Assembly (NCBI GenBank): GCA_015522645.1
Contig: WALV01000067.1
Span: 1 to 63,316 of the forward strand
Direction of reading: 5' to 3'
Origin: Candidatus Tiamatella sp.
Lineage (GTDB): Archaea > Thermoproteota > Thermoprotei_A > Sulfolobales > Acidilobaceae
DNA length: 63,316 nucleotides
Part shown: positions 34,697 through 44,268 of the stretch, in pieces
Numbering within the stretch: position 1 is the first letter of the stretch
Layout: each line of letters begins with the position of its first letter
Translations under genes and position numbers: made by a program
Notes under the pieces: generated by a model
The model's database searches: none
The model's input: only the letters and a program-made list of their open reading frames with translations
What the model was told of the DNA's origin: nothing

Positions 34697-35640
34697 TATT
34701 GCTCACCTACTATTTGCAGGAATAGTTCTTCAGCATCCGCTCCTCGAAGGCTGAGCATACTTATATTGAGCTTGTTTAGTTTAGCGTATTGAATTAAGCC
34801 CTCTATTACAGGTATAGGGTTCGAGGTTACTATTTCAATTCTATCTTTCTCACTTTTCACACTTAAGGCTCCGGTAACGTGTTTAGCTAACTCTTTCACA
34901 CTGGGATTGACGGGTTGGAAGGCTACTTCAACCACTTCTTTTGCACTGAATTTTCTACCGAGTTCAACTGGTGTCCCTGAGGCAACTATTCTTCCTTTGT
35001 TTATGATGTTTATCCTATCGCAAATATGGAAGGCTTCATATACATTGTGCGTTGTCAGGAATATCGTGACTCCCGACTTGTTGAGTTCGAGGATTCTTTC
35101 CCAGACAACCCTTCTACTCATAACGTCTAGTCCTGCCGTCGGCTCGTCTAGGAATAATATCTTTGGGTTATGAGTTAGTGCAGCAGCTATTGTGAGCCTT
35201 CTCTTAAGGCCTTTTGAAAGGTTTTTGAACTTAAAATTCCTCATTTTCCATAGTCCAAAGAATTTGAGGAGTTTTTCTGCACGTTCCTGTCTATACTTTT
35301 TTGGCACGCCATACATTGCTGCTGAGAATAGGAGGTTTTGGAGAGCAGTTAGTTCAGAGTATAAATTAGATATGTCAGGGACTACGCCTATTATTCTCCT
35401 AACTTTTTTGTAATCCCTTACTACATCATATCCGCCTATTCTCGCTTCTCCTTCAGTGATGTTTGAAAGTCCTACGAGCATTCTAACGGTTGTAGTTTTA
35501 CCCGCTCCATTAGGCCCTAGGAACCCGAAGATCTCATTTTTCTTAACACAGAATGATATATGGTCGACTGCTTGCAGGTTATCATATTTTTTGACTAGGT
35601 TCCTGACTGTTATTATGCAATCGCCATCGTCGGCGCTCAC
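34696..35640 (-). CDS. ABC-2 exporter ATPase
   Basis: The 314-residue ABC ATPase has Walker A GPNGAGKTT (about residues 40-48), signature LSKGLKRRL, Walker B ILFLDEPTAGLD and H-loop TTHN, plus an extra C-terminal domain of about 85 residues (VVEVAFQPVNPSVKELAKHV onward) as in DrrA/CcmA-type exporters. The start is GTG at 35640. It is first in a two-gene operon with the permease. Confidence 0.88.
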   Translation of the reverse strand: MSADDGDCIITVRNLVKKYDNLQAVDHISFCVKKNEIFGFLGPNGAGKTTTVRMLVGLSNITEGEARIGGYDVVRDYKKVRRIIGVVPDISNLYSELTALQNLLFSAAMYGVPKKYRQERAEKLLKFFGLWKMRNFKFKNLSKGLKRRLTIAAALTHNPKILFLDEPTAGLDVMSRRVVWERILELNKSGVTIFLTTHNVYEAFHICDRINIINKGRIVASGTPVELGRKFSAKEVVEVAFQPVNPSVKELAKHVTGALSVKSEKDRIEIVTSNPIPVIEGLIQYAKLNKLNISMLSLRGADAEELFLQIVGEQ

Positions 35641-35743
35641 GTTAACTCACTTCTCCGGACGGTTTGTTTTTACCTGTCCTTAATAATATCCACGTATATA
35701 GTTTTCTATATATTGGAAACGAAGCATTAAACAGGATTCTCTG

Positions 35744-35753
35744 CCCCCCCCCC
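35744..35753. repeat. Run of ten C
   Basis: Ten consecutive C residues sit in an otherwise AT-rich intergenic region between the divergent ABC exporter and flavoprotein genes, about 70 nt upstream of the flavoprotein TATA box. Such a tract could vary in length by slippage, or its length could be a sequencing estimate. Confidence 0.85.
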
Positions 35754-35821
35754 GTTTACAATATCTCCAAGTAGAACCAGCGAATCGTGGTTGAGTGATA
35801 CTGTCTCCTATTGAGTAGCTT

Positions 35822-35829
35822 AATTATAT
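35822..35829 (+). promoter_or_regulatory. TATA box of the flavoprotein gene
   Basis: The TTATATA core lies about 25 nt before a predicted transcript start near 35851. That start falls after the in-frame TTG at 35849 but before TTG 35870, so it supports the later start codon. Confidence 0.5.
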
Positions 35830-35869
35830 ACGGTCATAGTTTTAATCTTTGAGTATTGGTGCTGGTGTT

Positions 35870-37237
35870 TTGCAAGGTCAGTGTGATTTCGATGTAATTA
35901 TCCTCGGTGGAGGTATAGGAGGTTACCCTGCGGCAGTATCTTTGTCACGTAAGGGTTTCCGGGTCGCCTTAGTCAATGACGGGTTAATGGGTGGTGAATG
36001 CACTAATTACGGCTGTATTCCTACGAAGGCTTTGATCAGGTATTTTGATTACCACTCGTCGAGAGAGCTCATTGCAAGTGATGTTTGGCGTAGTGGTATA
36101 AGTTTTGCTTTAGAATCCGCTAGGAAGAGTAGGAATGGAATTGAGAGTGTTCTATCTTCGTACGGTGTTACCGTAATACCGGGCAGAGGCGTCTTCTCCG
36201 GGGAGAAGAATGGGTGTTATCTTATCGCAGTGGAAGATAGTGTATATGGTAGTGGGAAAGTTTTAATTGCAACAGGGTCCTCCCCCATTATTCCTGGTGT
36301 TATCAGAGGATTACCCAGGTTACTTGGCAATAGGAGTATTCTAAGGTTAAACCAACCTCCTAGGTCAGTCCTTGTTATAGGTGCTGGTGCTGTTGGAGTG
36401 GAGTATAGCAGGATACTAGCCAATGCCGGTGTTCGAGTCATTCTTGTTGAAATGTTGAATAATGTTCTTCCAGAACTCCCCCGCGACTTATCCAGGCAGG
36501 TTCATATGGGGCTTGAAGAGCTTGGCGTGGAGGTTCATGTTTCAACCGTGTTGGATGAAGCGGTTCCTGGAAGTGATAATGTGCATTATAGATTATCTAC
36601 AGGTATTGAAGGGGAGGTTGACTATGTTTTCAATGCTACTGGGAGGAGACCGAATACAGACGGGCTTGGGTTGGATAGGATTAGTGTTGAATTGGATGAG
36701 AGAGGTTTCATTAAAACTAATAAAAAACTGGAGACTACTGCCCCCGGTGTTTATGCTGTGGGAGACGTTATTGGTCCCCCGCTTTTGGCTCATAAAGCCT
36801 ACTATCAGAGTCTTATCGCTGCGGAGAATATTGCAGGTAATGAGGTAGTGTTCAATTATCCAGTGCCGGTGATCGTGTTTTCTCACCCGGAAATAGTTCA
36901 AGTAGGGTATTCATGGGGTGACGCGAAGAAGGCCGGGTTTAATGCAAGTAGGAAGAGAGTGTCTTTGAGTATTTTAACAAGGAGTTTCATTGAAGGCTGG
37001 AGTGATGGTTTTGTTAGAATAGTTTATGACAGGGATTCTGGGGAAATTCTGGGCTTCGAGATGGCGGGCCCACTGGCTTCAGAATTATCCGGGTTAGCTT
37101 CTTATCTGGTCGCTAATAGAGTGAAGGTAGAGAGTTTACATAGAACGGTTTTCCCACATCCTACAATGACAGAGGTTTTCAGGGAGTTGGAAGAGGCTGT
37201 CAGGGGCGAGCCTGTCCACTATTACCTAAGACCGTGA
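35870..37237 (+). CDS. Pyridine nucleotide-disulfide oxidoreductase (dihydrolipoamide dehydrogenase-like)
   Basis: The roughly 455-residue flavoprotein has an N-terminal FAD-binding GGGIGG, the redox-active disulfide GGECTNYGCIPTKAL (C-x4-C), a NAD(P)-binding VIGAGAVGVEYSRIL, a second FAD motif YAVGDVIG and the C-terminal base HPTMTE. All catalytic parts of lipoamide dehydrogenase are kept. No 2-oxoacid dehydrogenase genes are adjacent, so it may serve a glycine-cleavage complex or another disulfide substrate. TTG 35870, with GGTGC eight bases upstream, is preferred to TTG 35849. Confidence 0.85.
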   Translation: MQGQCDFDVIILGGGIGGYPAAVSLSRKGFRVALVNDGLMGGECTNYGCIPTKALIRYFDYHSSRELIASDVWRSGISFALESARKSRNGIESVLSSYGVTVIPGRGVFSGEKNGCYLIAVEDSVYGSGKVLIATGSSPIIPGVIRGLPRLLGNRSILRLNQPPRSVLVIGAGAVGVEYSRILANAGVRVILVEMLNNVLPELPRDLSRQVHMGLEELGVEVHVSTVLDEAVPGSDNVHYRLSTGIEGEVDYVFNATGRRPNTDGLGLDRISVELDERGFIKTNKKLETTAPGVYAVGDVIGPPLLAHKAYYQSLIAAENIAGNEVVFNYPVPVIVFSHPEIVQVGYSWGDAKKAGFNASRKRVSLSILTRSFIEGWSDGFVRIVYDRDSGEILGFEMAGPLASELSGLASYLVANRVKVESLHRTVFPHPTMTEVFRELEEAVRGEPVHYYLRP

Positions 37238-37305
37238 GGATGGAACTTCCAGGTCAAAAGTTTTTAGATTCACTCCAGCCTCCCCATGTTCACGGGTTTC
37301 ATGAT

Positions 37306-37315
37306 AATATAAAAC
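37306..37315 (+). promoter_or_regulatory. Probable TATA box of the mre11-rad50-nurA-herA operon
   Basis: AATATAAAAC lies about 60 nt before the mre11 start, giving a predicted transcript start near 37340 and a leader of about 25-30 nt that contains the GGGTGA ribosome site at 37351-37356. Confidence 0.45.
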
Positions 37316-37367
37316 TTGGACTAGATAAATTGTTAGTGAGGAGCCTGCCCGGGTGAATTAGTGATTG

Positions 37368-38627
37368 ATGATAGCACACCTTGCCGATATTCATTTAGGG
37401 GCTAAGCCTTACCAAATGGAGTTCAGGCGCAAGGACGTATTCGAAGCCTTCTCGGAGCTTGTGGACACTATTATAACCGAGAAACCAGATCTTATCGTGG
37501 TTGCAGGGGACTTCTTCGATAATCCTAGACCAGATAATGATACATTGATCACTGCATTGAGAGAGCTTAGGAGGCTTGTGGATAAAGGTTTCCCCATAGT
37601 CTTCACATACGGAGAGCATGACTACCCGAAGGTGAGGGATAGGATACCTGTTGAATTGCTTGCCGAGTCCCTTAACAGTAAGGTTTACGCTCCCCCGAAG
37701 ATCGCGTTCCATGAAGGCACACCTGTGATAGATCCTTTCATATACAGAATGGAAGGCTTGACGGTCTATCTTACTCCGTACATAAAAGCATCGCTTGAAA
37801 AGAGGAGGGAAATTACTAGGGAGATAATGTCTATATTCGAGAATGACAAGAGGAGCCGGGGAGGGAAAGCGCTTGTTGCAGCTCACCTCTCCTTCGAAAC
37901 AGACTTCCCGTTCGGTTCAGTCCTAAGCTCTCCTGCTTTGCTCCCGAAAGTCGACTATGCAGCTATGGGTCATATTCACAGGCCATCTATCTGTCTTAAA
38001 GATTGCCTGGATCACGGAATAACACCCTACGCTTACCCCGGGAGTTTGGAAGCCCTTAGGAAGGATGAGATAGTTGATGAAGCTCGTGGCTATTACCTAG
38101 TAGATTTATCCGGGGATGAACCGGTTATACACCGGGTGGCCATTAGAAGTATAAGGCCGCAATATGTTATCGAATCTACAACTGAAAGGCTGATGAATGA
38201 TATAGGTATACTAAAGCGTAAACAAGGTGATTCATGGATTAAGATGCCACTCGTGCATGTCGAGTTGAGTGTGCCGAGGGAAAAGAGAATCACTGGAAGG
38301 ACCCTTAACCAGTTGGTGGAGACGGTTAAATCCAAGTATAAAGTCTACATACGAATATGGTATAAGACTATTGAAGAGGAAACACATAGTAGGTCAGAGA
38401 GCACTATTCTCGATATTAAAGAAATGGTTGCCCGCCTTATAGACCCGTCGAGGAAGAAGGATAGAGGTAAGCTCTTTGAGGCTGCCAGTATAATACTAGA
38501 ATTGAAGGAGGCATTACTCGATGGTAAAGAAGAGGACCTTGAGAACTTGATAACCAAGCTAACCGGCTACGAGAAACTACTCCTAGACCAGGAGAAGTCT
38601 CCTAAGCCGCTTGATAGTTACTGGTGA
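37368..38627 (+). CDS. mre11: DNA double-strand break repair nuclease Mre11
   Basis: The roughly 419-residue protein opens with the phosphodiesterase motif HLADIHLG, then VVAGDFFDN, AAHLSF and MGHIHRP, the Mn-binding set of Mre11. The third motif, normally GNHD, reads YGEHD, so the usual Asn metal ligand is Glu. Mre11 processes DNA ends with Rad50. The C-terminal third is charged and helical, as expected for the Rad50-binding region. The start is ATG at 37368 or the adjacent TTG at 37365, behind GGGTGA. Rad50 starts six bases after the stop. Confidence 0.93.
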   Translation: MIAHLADIHLGAKPYQMEFRRKDVFEAFSELVDTIITEKPDLIVVAGDFFDNPRPDNDTLITALRELRRLVDKGFPIVFTYGEHDYPKVRDRIPVELLAESLNSKVYAPPKIAFHEGTPVIDPFIYRMEGLTVYLTPYIKASLEKRREITREIMSIFENDKRSRGGKALVAAHLSFETDFPFGSVLSSPALLPKVDYAAMGHIHRPSICLKDCLDHGITPYAYPGSLEALRKDEIVDEARGYYLVDLSGDEPVIHRVAIRSIRPQYVIESTTERLMNDIGILKRKQGDSWIKMPLVHVELSVPREKRITGRTLNQLVETVKSKYKVYIRIWYKTIEEETHSRSESTILDIKEMVARLIDPSRKKDRGKLFEAASIILELKEALLDGKEEDLENLITKLTGYEKLLLDQEKSPKPLDSYW

Positions 38628-38633
38628 GGATTA

Positions 38634-41378
38634 ATGAAGAAGAGAAGCTTGCTCCTTGATTCCTTAGAGTTGAAGAATTTCCTCAGCCATGAGGATACGA
38701 GGATCACATTCGAGAAGGGAATACACGTGCTTGCAGGAGAGAATGGTGCTGGGAAAAGTAGCGTAGTAGATGCATTGTTCCTCCTCCTAGCTCAGCCACA
38801 GCAGCCTAAAAGCCTGAGGGGCGGCCGTAAAACTAGTCTGATAAGACGGTCAGCCGATAAGGCTGTGGTGACCGGGGAATTCACCGATGAAGTATCCGGC
38901 GAAAAATTCAAGATAAGAACAGTTATCTCCCGCCATACAAGCGAAGCATATGTATTTAAGAACCAGCGAGTTGTTGCTTCGGGCGTAATGGCTGTAAGGG
39001 ATTATCTGAGAAGGGAATTCTATCCAGAAGGATTAGACCCTGAGAACATGCTTGCTAATACTACAATTATCAGGCAAGGAGGGCTATCCGATATCCTCGA
39101 CATGATCTCGGGTGGACGTGTTAGAACCAGGAAGGAGTATTTCCAGGAGCTTCTAGGGTTGAATGAGTACGAGAAAGCCGTGGATAACTTGAAAAACAGG
39201 GGAATAACTATTCCACTGGATCCTCCGTACAACAAGACCTTCTATCCCACAGAATCAAGGGAAAATGGTTTAGAGGCCGTTAACAGGGATGTGATTCGCA
39301 CTAGGCAGGAGCTTGACAGGATATTAGCCAGCATAAGGATGAGAGAGGACGAGGTAAACCAGCACACGAAAAGGATGAGTGAATTAGAGGCCCGTAAAAA
39401 AGAAATACTGGACAGGCTTGGAGAACTTGATGAGAAAAGAGACCTGCTCAAAAAGAAAAAAACCCTAATGGAAGTAAAGAGTAAGACACTCAAAGAAATT
39501 GAAGAGGAGATCAAGAAACTAGAAGATGAGAACCGGAGTATAAAAGAGAAAATAGGAGAACTAGAGATACCTGAGGATATAGGCGGCTTATACACTAGGA
39601 TCCTAGTGCCATTACAGGAAGTAGAATATAGGATAAAGGAACTCGAACCCAGTATCACTCAGTTGGAGGATAAGCTCAGGGAGATCAATAAGGCATTAGA
39701 GGATAAGGCAGGGGCAGAGGAGTATGAGAAGGCTCGAAGCGGTGTAGAGAAGCTGAAAGCGAGGATCATGGAACTAGCGCATAGCCTTCTCACCTACAGG
39801 GATACCCTTAAAAAGCTAAATGAGTGGCGGGAAGAAGAAAGAAGTTTTCTTGGTAAACTAGAGGTAGAGGGTATTCCATCTGAAACTGTGGAAACCGCGA
39901 TAAGTGATTTGGATAGTATAATAGGTGAAACAAGGGAGAAGGAGAACGAGATAAACGAGCGACTTCGAGAGCGTGAAATAGAGGAGGAGTCTGTTAGAGC
40001 AAAAATCACGGAATTAAAGGAGAAAATAGATCTAATCGAATCCGGGACAAGTAATAGATGTCCATTATGCGGCCACGAGCTATCCAACAGGGAATTAGAG
40101 GATTTGAGAGAGAATATGACTAGGCAACTAAGGGATCTACAGGAGAGGGTCAGTAAAATAGAACCGGAAATCTCTAAACTGAGGAAGGAAAGCGAGTTAA
40201 TTAAACGGGAGTTAGATGACTTCCAGAAGCTCTATATGGAAGCCCAGAGAATACATTCTTCAAAGCCCGATGTTCCTAGTGACTTAGCTGAGCGAATAAC
40301 GAGTGCTGAAGAAGAGAAGAATGAACTTGAATCAACACTTTTACAGCTTGAAGATAAGAAGAAACAGTTTGAACTGGCTTGGCAAACATTCTATGCTACA
40401 CAGAGGAAGTACGGTAATTTAGAGAATGCGAAAGAACATCTTAAAAAAGAACTAGCTGAAAGGAGAAGAGACCTTAACATCCTGGTAGAAAGGAAGCTAT
40501 CTCTGACAAAAGAGGTTAACGAGTACGCTGAGAAATGGGGATTACCCAAGGATTTAGCTAAGCTAGTACTTGTTGTAAAGGATATGATGGAGAAAGAGAG
40601 AGAAAAAATACAACTTGAGGCAAGATTATCCGAGATTGAAGCCAGTATAAGAGAGAGAAAAGAGAAGGTTCACGAACTAACACGCGAAATAGAAGAGCTC
40701 GAGAAAGAGGTAACTATCCTGGAGAGAGAATCAAAGGAGTACGATAGGCTTGAACGGGAAAAGGAGAATATTGAGATAGAGTTAAGGAGGTTGGCTCAGC
40801 AGAAGGGAAGGCTTGAAGGTGAACTCAAAAAACTGAAGGAAACCCGAGACACTCTATCTAACTACTTACATGAATTGGGTAAAGCCTCTAGGAAACTCCG
40901 GCTACTCTATAAGGTTCGTAAGATCCTAGAGGAACTTCCATCTCTAATTCTCTATGAAACACTGATGAGACTAGAATCCCAGATGACGGAGATCATTAGA
41001 ATGTTCAACCTTTCATATACTGGCGTGTCAGTAGACCCGGATACACTAGAATTCAAAATACTTGACCCGGCAGGAGCTGAGGTAAGTATATCACAGTTAA
41101 GCGGAGGCGAGCAGACAGCTATTGCCCTGGCTTTCGTTGTAGGGTTGAATAAAGTTTTAGGGGGCATTATGGGATTCCTAGTTTTAGATGAGCCTACAAC
41201 TCATTTAGACCCGGAGAGGAGGAAGTCACTTGTTGAGATTATTGAGAACGCTGTTGCAGGAATAACTGGTGTACGACAGCTTGTCTTGGTTACACATCAC
41301 GAGGAAGTGAAGGATGCGGCAGACGTGCTATGCAACGTGTATAAAGCGGACGGGTCAAGTAGAGTGGAGTGTGAATAG
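38634..41378 (+). CDS. rad50: DNA double-strand break repair ATPase Rad50
   Basis: The 914-residue SMC-like ATPase has Walker A GENGAGKSS (Lys41), a long antiparallel coiled coil (about residues 190-770) and the zinc hook RCPLCGHEL at its tip (Cys476, Cys479). Signature LSGGEQTAIALAF lies near residue 822, Walker B FLVLDEPTTHLD near 848, and VTHHEE follows. It dimerises with Mre11 to tether and resect DNA ends. Some loops (for example IPLDPPYNKTFYPTESRENG near 187-206) interrupt the heptads. It lies between mre11 and nurA in one operon. Confidence 0.95.
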   Translation: MKKRSLLLDSLELKNFLSHEDTRITFEKGIHVLAGENGAGKSSVVDALFLLLAQPQQPKSLRGGRKTSLIRRSADKAVVTGEFTDEVSGEKFKIRTVISRHTSEAYVFKNQRVVASGVMAVRDYLRREFYPEGLDPENMLANTTIIRQGGLSDILDMISGGRVRTRKEYFQELLGLNEYEKAVDNLKNRGITIPLDPPYNKTFYPTESRENGLEAVNRDVIRTRQELDRILASIRMREDEVNQHTKRMSELEARKKEILDRLGELDEKRDLLKKKKTLMEVKSKTLKEIEEEIKKLEDENRSIKEKIGELEIPEDIGGLYTRILVPLQEVEYRIKELEPSITQLEDKLREINKALEDKAGAEEYEKARSGVEKLKARIMELAHSLLTYRDTLKKLNEWREEERSFLGKLEVEGIPSETVETAISDLDSIIGETREKENEINERLREREIEEESVRAKITELKEKIDLIESGTSNRCPLCGHELSNRELEDLRENMTRQLRDLQERVSKIEPEISKLRKESELIKRELDDFQKLYMEAQRIHSSKPDVPSDLAERITSAEEEKNELESTLLQLEDKKKQFELAWQTFYATQRKYGNLENAKEHLKKELAERRRDLNILVERKLSLTKEVNEYAEKWGLPKDLAKLVLVVKDMMEKEREKIQLEARLSEIEASIRERKEKVHELTREIEELEKEVTILERESKEYDRLEREKENIEIELRRLAQQKGRLEGELKKLKETRDTLSNYLHELGKASRKLRLLYKVRKILEELPSLILYETLMRLESQMTEIIRMFNLSYTGVSVDPDTLEFKILDPAGAEVSISQLSGGEQTAIALAFVVGLNKVLGGIMGFLVLDEPTTHLDPERRKSLVEIIENAVAGITGVRQLVLVTHHEEVKDAADVLCNVYKADGSSRVECE

Positions 41379-41380
41379 AA

Positions 41381-42634
41381 TTGGCAGTATACCCCTCTGA
41401 TTTCTATGGGAAAATAAGTGTAAAAAGAGGGTTAATAGAAAAACTAGCTTACATGCAACTCCTAGAGTCCACAAGCTTGGACCACTATAGAAAACCTGTA
41501 TGTGGCCCGGTAAGACCTTTACAGCAAGCAGCTACAGACGGCGGACTCGGGGTAAAGAGACTAGCTGCTTTCACAGTATACATGGTGAGAGGCTATAGTG
41601 TAGCATATAAGCCTAGTGATACAGGTGAGAACATGCCCTTAGGCGAAGAGATATATGCTGATCTAGGTGTACTAATACCGCCGTCAAGAGAGGAAACAAG
41701 GATATCAATCTACCGTGACATAGCTGAGATTTGGAGCGCGGTCAAAATATTAGATGTTATGGATAATAGCGGCGTATATCTTGGAGACGGCAGCATTGTC
41801 AGCCTCATAGTCGAACCAGTAGTATATAGAATGCTAAGAAGCACCGAAAGGCATCCAATCAAATGTATAAATGAAAGGATCGATCTAAATGTTTTAGAGC
41901 TCGAGTCTATAAAGGAGCCTTTAGCATCGAGGAGACTGTTAGGCGTTGACGAAGCCTCAGCTGTGCGGGGAAGTGGAAACCTTCTCCTGAGGGGTGACAG
42001 GGAACTCGGTGACTGCGCCCTTTACCTTGAATTTATTGAGAAAACCGTTCTCCTCAGGAGGCTACTAGTGAAGGCATGGGAGAAGAATATTATACCAATA
42101 TTCATATCCAAGTCTAGCAGAACAAGCTTCCTCTATAACCACGACCTGTATACTGACGTGTTCCTAATACAACTTGCAGACCCAATGGAGCCCGGGTACT
42201 TTTACAACCCGGAAAGAGTAAGCGTTTCAGGGGACATAGAAGGGCATCTTTGGAGGCTACTAGAAAAAGGAACGATAAGCAGTCTCGACCTATTCCCGGA
42301 AAACGTACTTGGACTCGCCGATTTTTATAGTAGGTTAAACGTACTGAGATTCTATGTAAGACTAGCTTTCGACGCACCTGTCTTGAGAGTGGAAGTACCC
42401 TTCTCTTCAGGCGAACTTGAGGGAATGAGTAAAGAGGAGCTCTCTAAGAACATGGAGACCATTATTTCAAGCGTATCAAGGGAACTAGTTGGACTCGAGT
42501 TAACAGATGGTTACCCGATGATCCTGAAAATCGTGCATGAGAGGAGTAAGATTACCGCCAATGAGGCGGCCATATTATTCGGTTCCCTAGGCCTCCAGGC
42601 CAGACACGGGTCTCGTGAGGTGCTCGGAGAATGA
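41381..42634 (+). CDS. nurA: NurA 5'-3' nuclease
   Basis: The 417-residue protein matches the NurA family, the nuclease that works with HerA in end resection. VYLGDGSIVSLIVEPV holds the conserved DGS active-site strand, GVDEASAVRG and GDRELGDCALYLEFIE follow, and FISKSSRTSFL is the mid-protein basic motif. The C-terminus (SKITANEAAILFGSLGL) is the expected helical end. TTG start at 41381, two bases after the rad50 stop; its own stop overlaps the herA ATG as ATGA. Confidence 0.88.
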   Translation: MAVYPSDFYGKISVKRGLIEKLAYMQLLESTSLDHYRKPVCGPVRPLQQAATDGGLGVKRLAAFTVYMVRGYSVAYKPSDTGENMPLGEEIYADLGVLIPPSREETRISIYRDIAEIWSAVKILDVMDNSGVYLGDGSIVSLIVEPVVYRMLRSTERHPIKCINERIDLNVLELESIKEPLASRRLLGVDEASAVRGSGNLLLRGDRELGDCALYLEFIEKTVLLRRLLVKAWEKNIIPIFISKSSRTSFLYNHDLYTDVFLIQLADPMEPGYFYNPERVSVSGDIEGHLWRLLEKGTISSLDLFPENVLGLADFYSRLNVLRFYVRLAFDAPVLRVEVPFSSGELEGMSKEELSKNMETIISSVSRELVGLELTDGYPMILKIVHERSKITANEAAILFGSLGLQARHGSREVLGE

Positions 42635-44169
42635 GCAATATCGAACTCAAACCCATTGGAGTAATAGTTGGGGAGAGCAGTCCCCTTCAAAGTATAGTGT
42701 TATTCGATCCCGACCATAATGTCAAGCCTCGGGTAGGAATGTATGTTACCACGGAAACCGAGGAGGGTGCTATTCTGGGTATAGTTGAAAGCATACGAGC
42801 CGGTAACCCCCTCTTACCCAGTGATATGGCGGATGTTAATGACGCATGGAAAATGAGTAGGTTCAGGGATCTACCAGGTAAGAAGTACTTGAGAGGGCTT
42901 GTCCAATGGCTTTCCCTACTAGAGCCCCTTGAGAGAGGCGAAGTTAGGTCACCAGGCCTACCGCCTATCCCGTCAAGCGATATTTACCCAGCTTCACGTA
43001 CGAGTCTTTCAACAATATTTGGCCCGGAAGGTAAGAAATGGATAAGAATAGGACGATTACTGTCCGATGAAACCGTCCCGTTTAAGATAAACATAGACCA
43101 GCTTGCTAGGCACTTGGCGGTACTAGCGGTTACCGGAGGCGGTAAAAGCAATACTGTATGTATACTGACTAAAAGGATAGTTGAAGAGCTCGGGGGAACC
43201 GTGGTTATATTCGACATGCACGGGGAATATTCCAGCATGGATGTACCAGGCATAATTAATGTTAGGGACCCTCAAGTTAACCCGGTCAACCTAACCTTCG
43301 AAGAGCTCAAGACACTTGCAAGGCTACCTGATAATGCTCATAACCAGGAGAGAGTGCTAAGAGAGGCATGGGAGAAAGTCAGCGAGCGCAGGTTGAAGGA
43401 TAAGGTTCAAGCTAGGGATATTATGAATTTGTTAAAGGAGATCGTCAGGGCTATGATCGAGGAGAAGAATGACTCTACAACCAAGGGTGCTGCCAGAGGG
43501 GTTTTGAACAGGTTGGATGATATTACCTACTATTATGGCGATATAATCGATGGCTTCGCTCCACTTGAACTAGAGGAGTTCATAGCACCCGGGAAACTAA
43601 ATGTGGTTGATCTATCAAGCGTTGATGAGAAAGCGGCTGACGCTGTAGTGGCCCACTATTTGAGGAGGCTTCTGGCTGCTAGGAAGGAGTATATCAGAAA
43701 GAACGGTCAGAGTGGTTATCCGGTGCCTGTTATAGCGTTCATTGAGGAGGCCCACATACTCGTATCATCGAGTAACTATACGTTAACCAGGTATTGGGCT
43801 TCTAGAATAGCGCGTGAGGGAAGAAAATTCCAGCTAGGAATAGCCCTAGTGAGCCAGAGACCCAAGAATGTTGACCCAGAAGTTCTAAGCCAAACCAATA
43901 ATAAGATTATCCTGAGAATAGTGGAACCCACTGATATGAGTTACGTGCAAAGAGCTACCGAGCAGATGTCAGATAACATAAAGGAACTGCTCCCTGGATT
44001 AAATCCAGGTGAGGCGGTAGTTGTAGGCATGATGGCTAGGCTCCCCGCGATTGTTAAAATCGATTTATGCGATGTTAAGAAGTCAGGCAGTGATGTCAGC
44101 TTATCAGATCTCTGGATGATGCATAACAGGGCTAAGAACACTCCACGTGATGTCAGCGACGTAATGTAG
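42631..44169 (+). CDS. herA: HerA hexameric DNA translocase
   Basis: The 512-residue FtsK/HerA-type ATPase has an N-terminal HAS-barrel (about residues 1-90), Walker A VTGGGKSNT (Lys172), VVIFDMHGEYS, Walker B VIAFIEEAHIL and the arginine-finger region RIAREGRKFQLG. With NurA it drives 3'-overhang generation at double-strand breaks. Translation is coupled to nurA by a 4-nt overlap. In many archaea herA is the first gene of this operon; here it is last. Confidence 0.94.
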   Translation: MSNIELKPIGVIVGESSPLQSIVLFDPDHNVKPRVGMYVTTETEEGAILGIVESIRAGNPLLPSDMADVNDAWKMSRFRDLPGKKYLRGLVQWLSLLEPLERGEVRSPGLPPIPSSDIYPASRTSLSTIFGPEGKKWIRIGRLLSDETVPFKINIDQLARHLAVLAVTGGGKSNTVCILTKRIVEELGGTVVIFDMHGEYSSMDVPGIINVRDPQVNPVNLTFEELKTLARLPDNAHNQERVLREAWEKVSERRLKDKVQARDIMNLLKEIVRAMIEEKNDSTTKGAARGVLNRLDDITYYYGDIIDGFAPLELEEFIAPGKLNVVDLSSVDEKAADAVVAHYLRRLLAARKEYIRKNGQSGYPVPVIAFIEEAHILVSSSNYTLTRYWASRIAREGRKFQLGIALVSQRPKNVDPEVLSQTNNKIILRIVEPTDMSYVQRATEQMSDNIKELLPGLNPGEAVVVGMMARLPAIVKIDLCDVKKSGSDVSLSDLWMMHNRAKNTPRDVSDVM

Positions 44170-44220
44170 GCATAAGACGCGGTTTCACTCAATATTAGAA
44201 GGGGGTCAGCACCGGTGGAG

Positions 44221-44252
44221 GCCGCCCATTCCCTTCCCTGTGGGAGGGTGGC
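44221..44252. terminator. GC-rich hairpin between herA and the PfkB gene
   Basis: GCCGCCC (44221-44227) pairs with GGGTGGC (44246-44252) with one G-U pair, and TTCCC/GGGA inside can extend it. It lies between two convergent stops. It may terminate transcription or be a small structured RNA; no oligo-T tract follows on either side. Confidence 0.35.
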
Positions 44253-44268
44253 ATATGTGCAATTTGCA

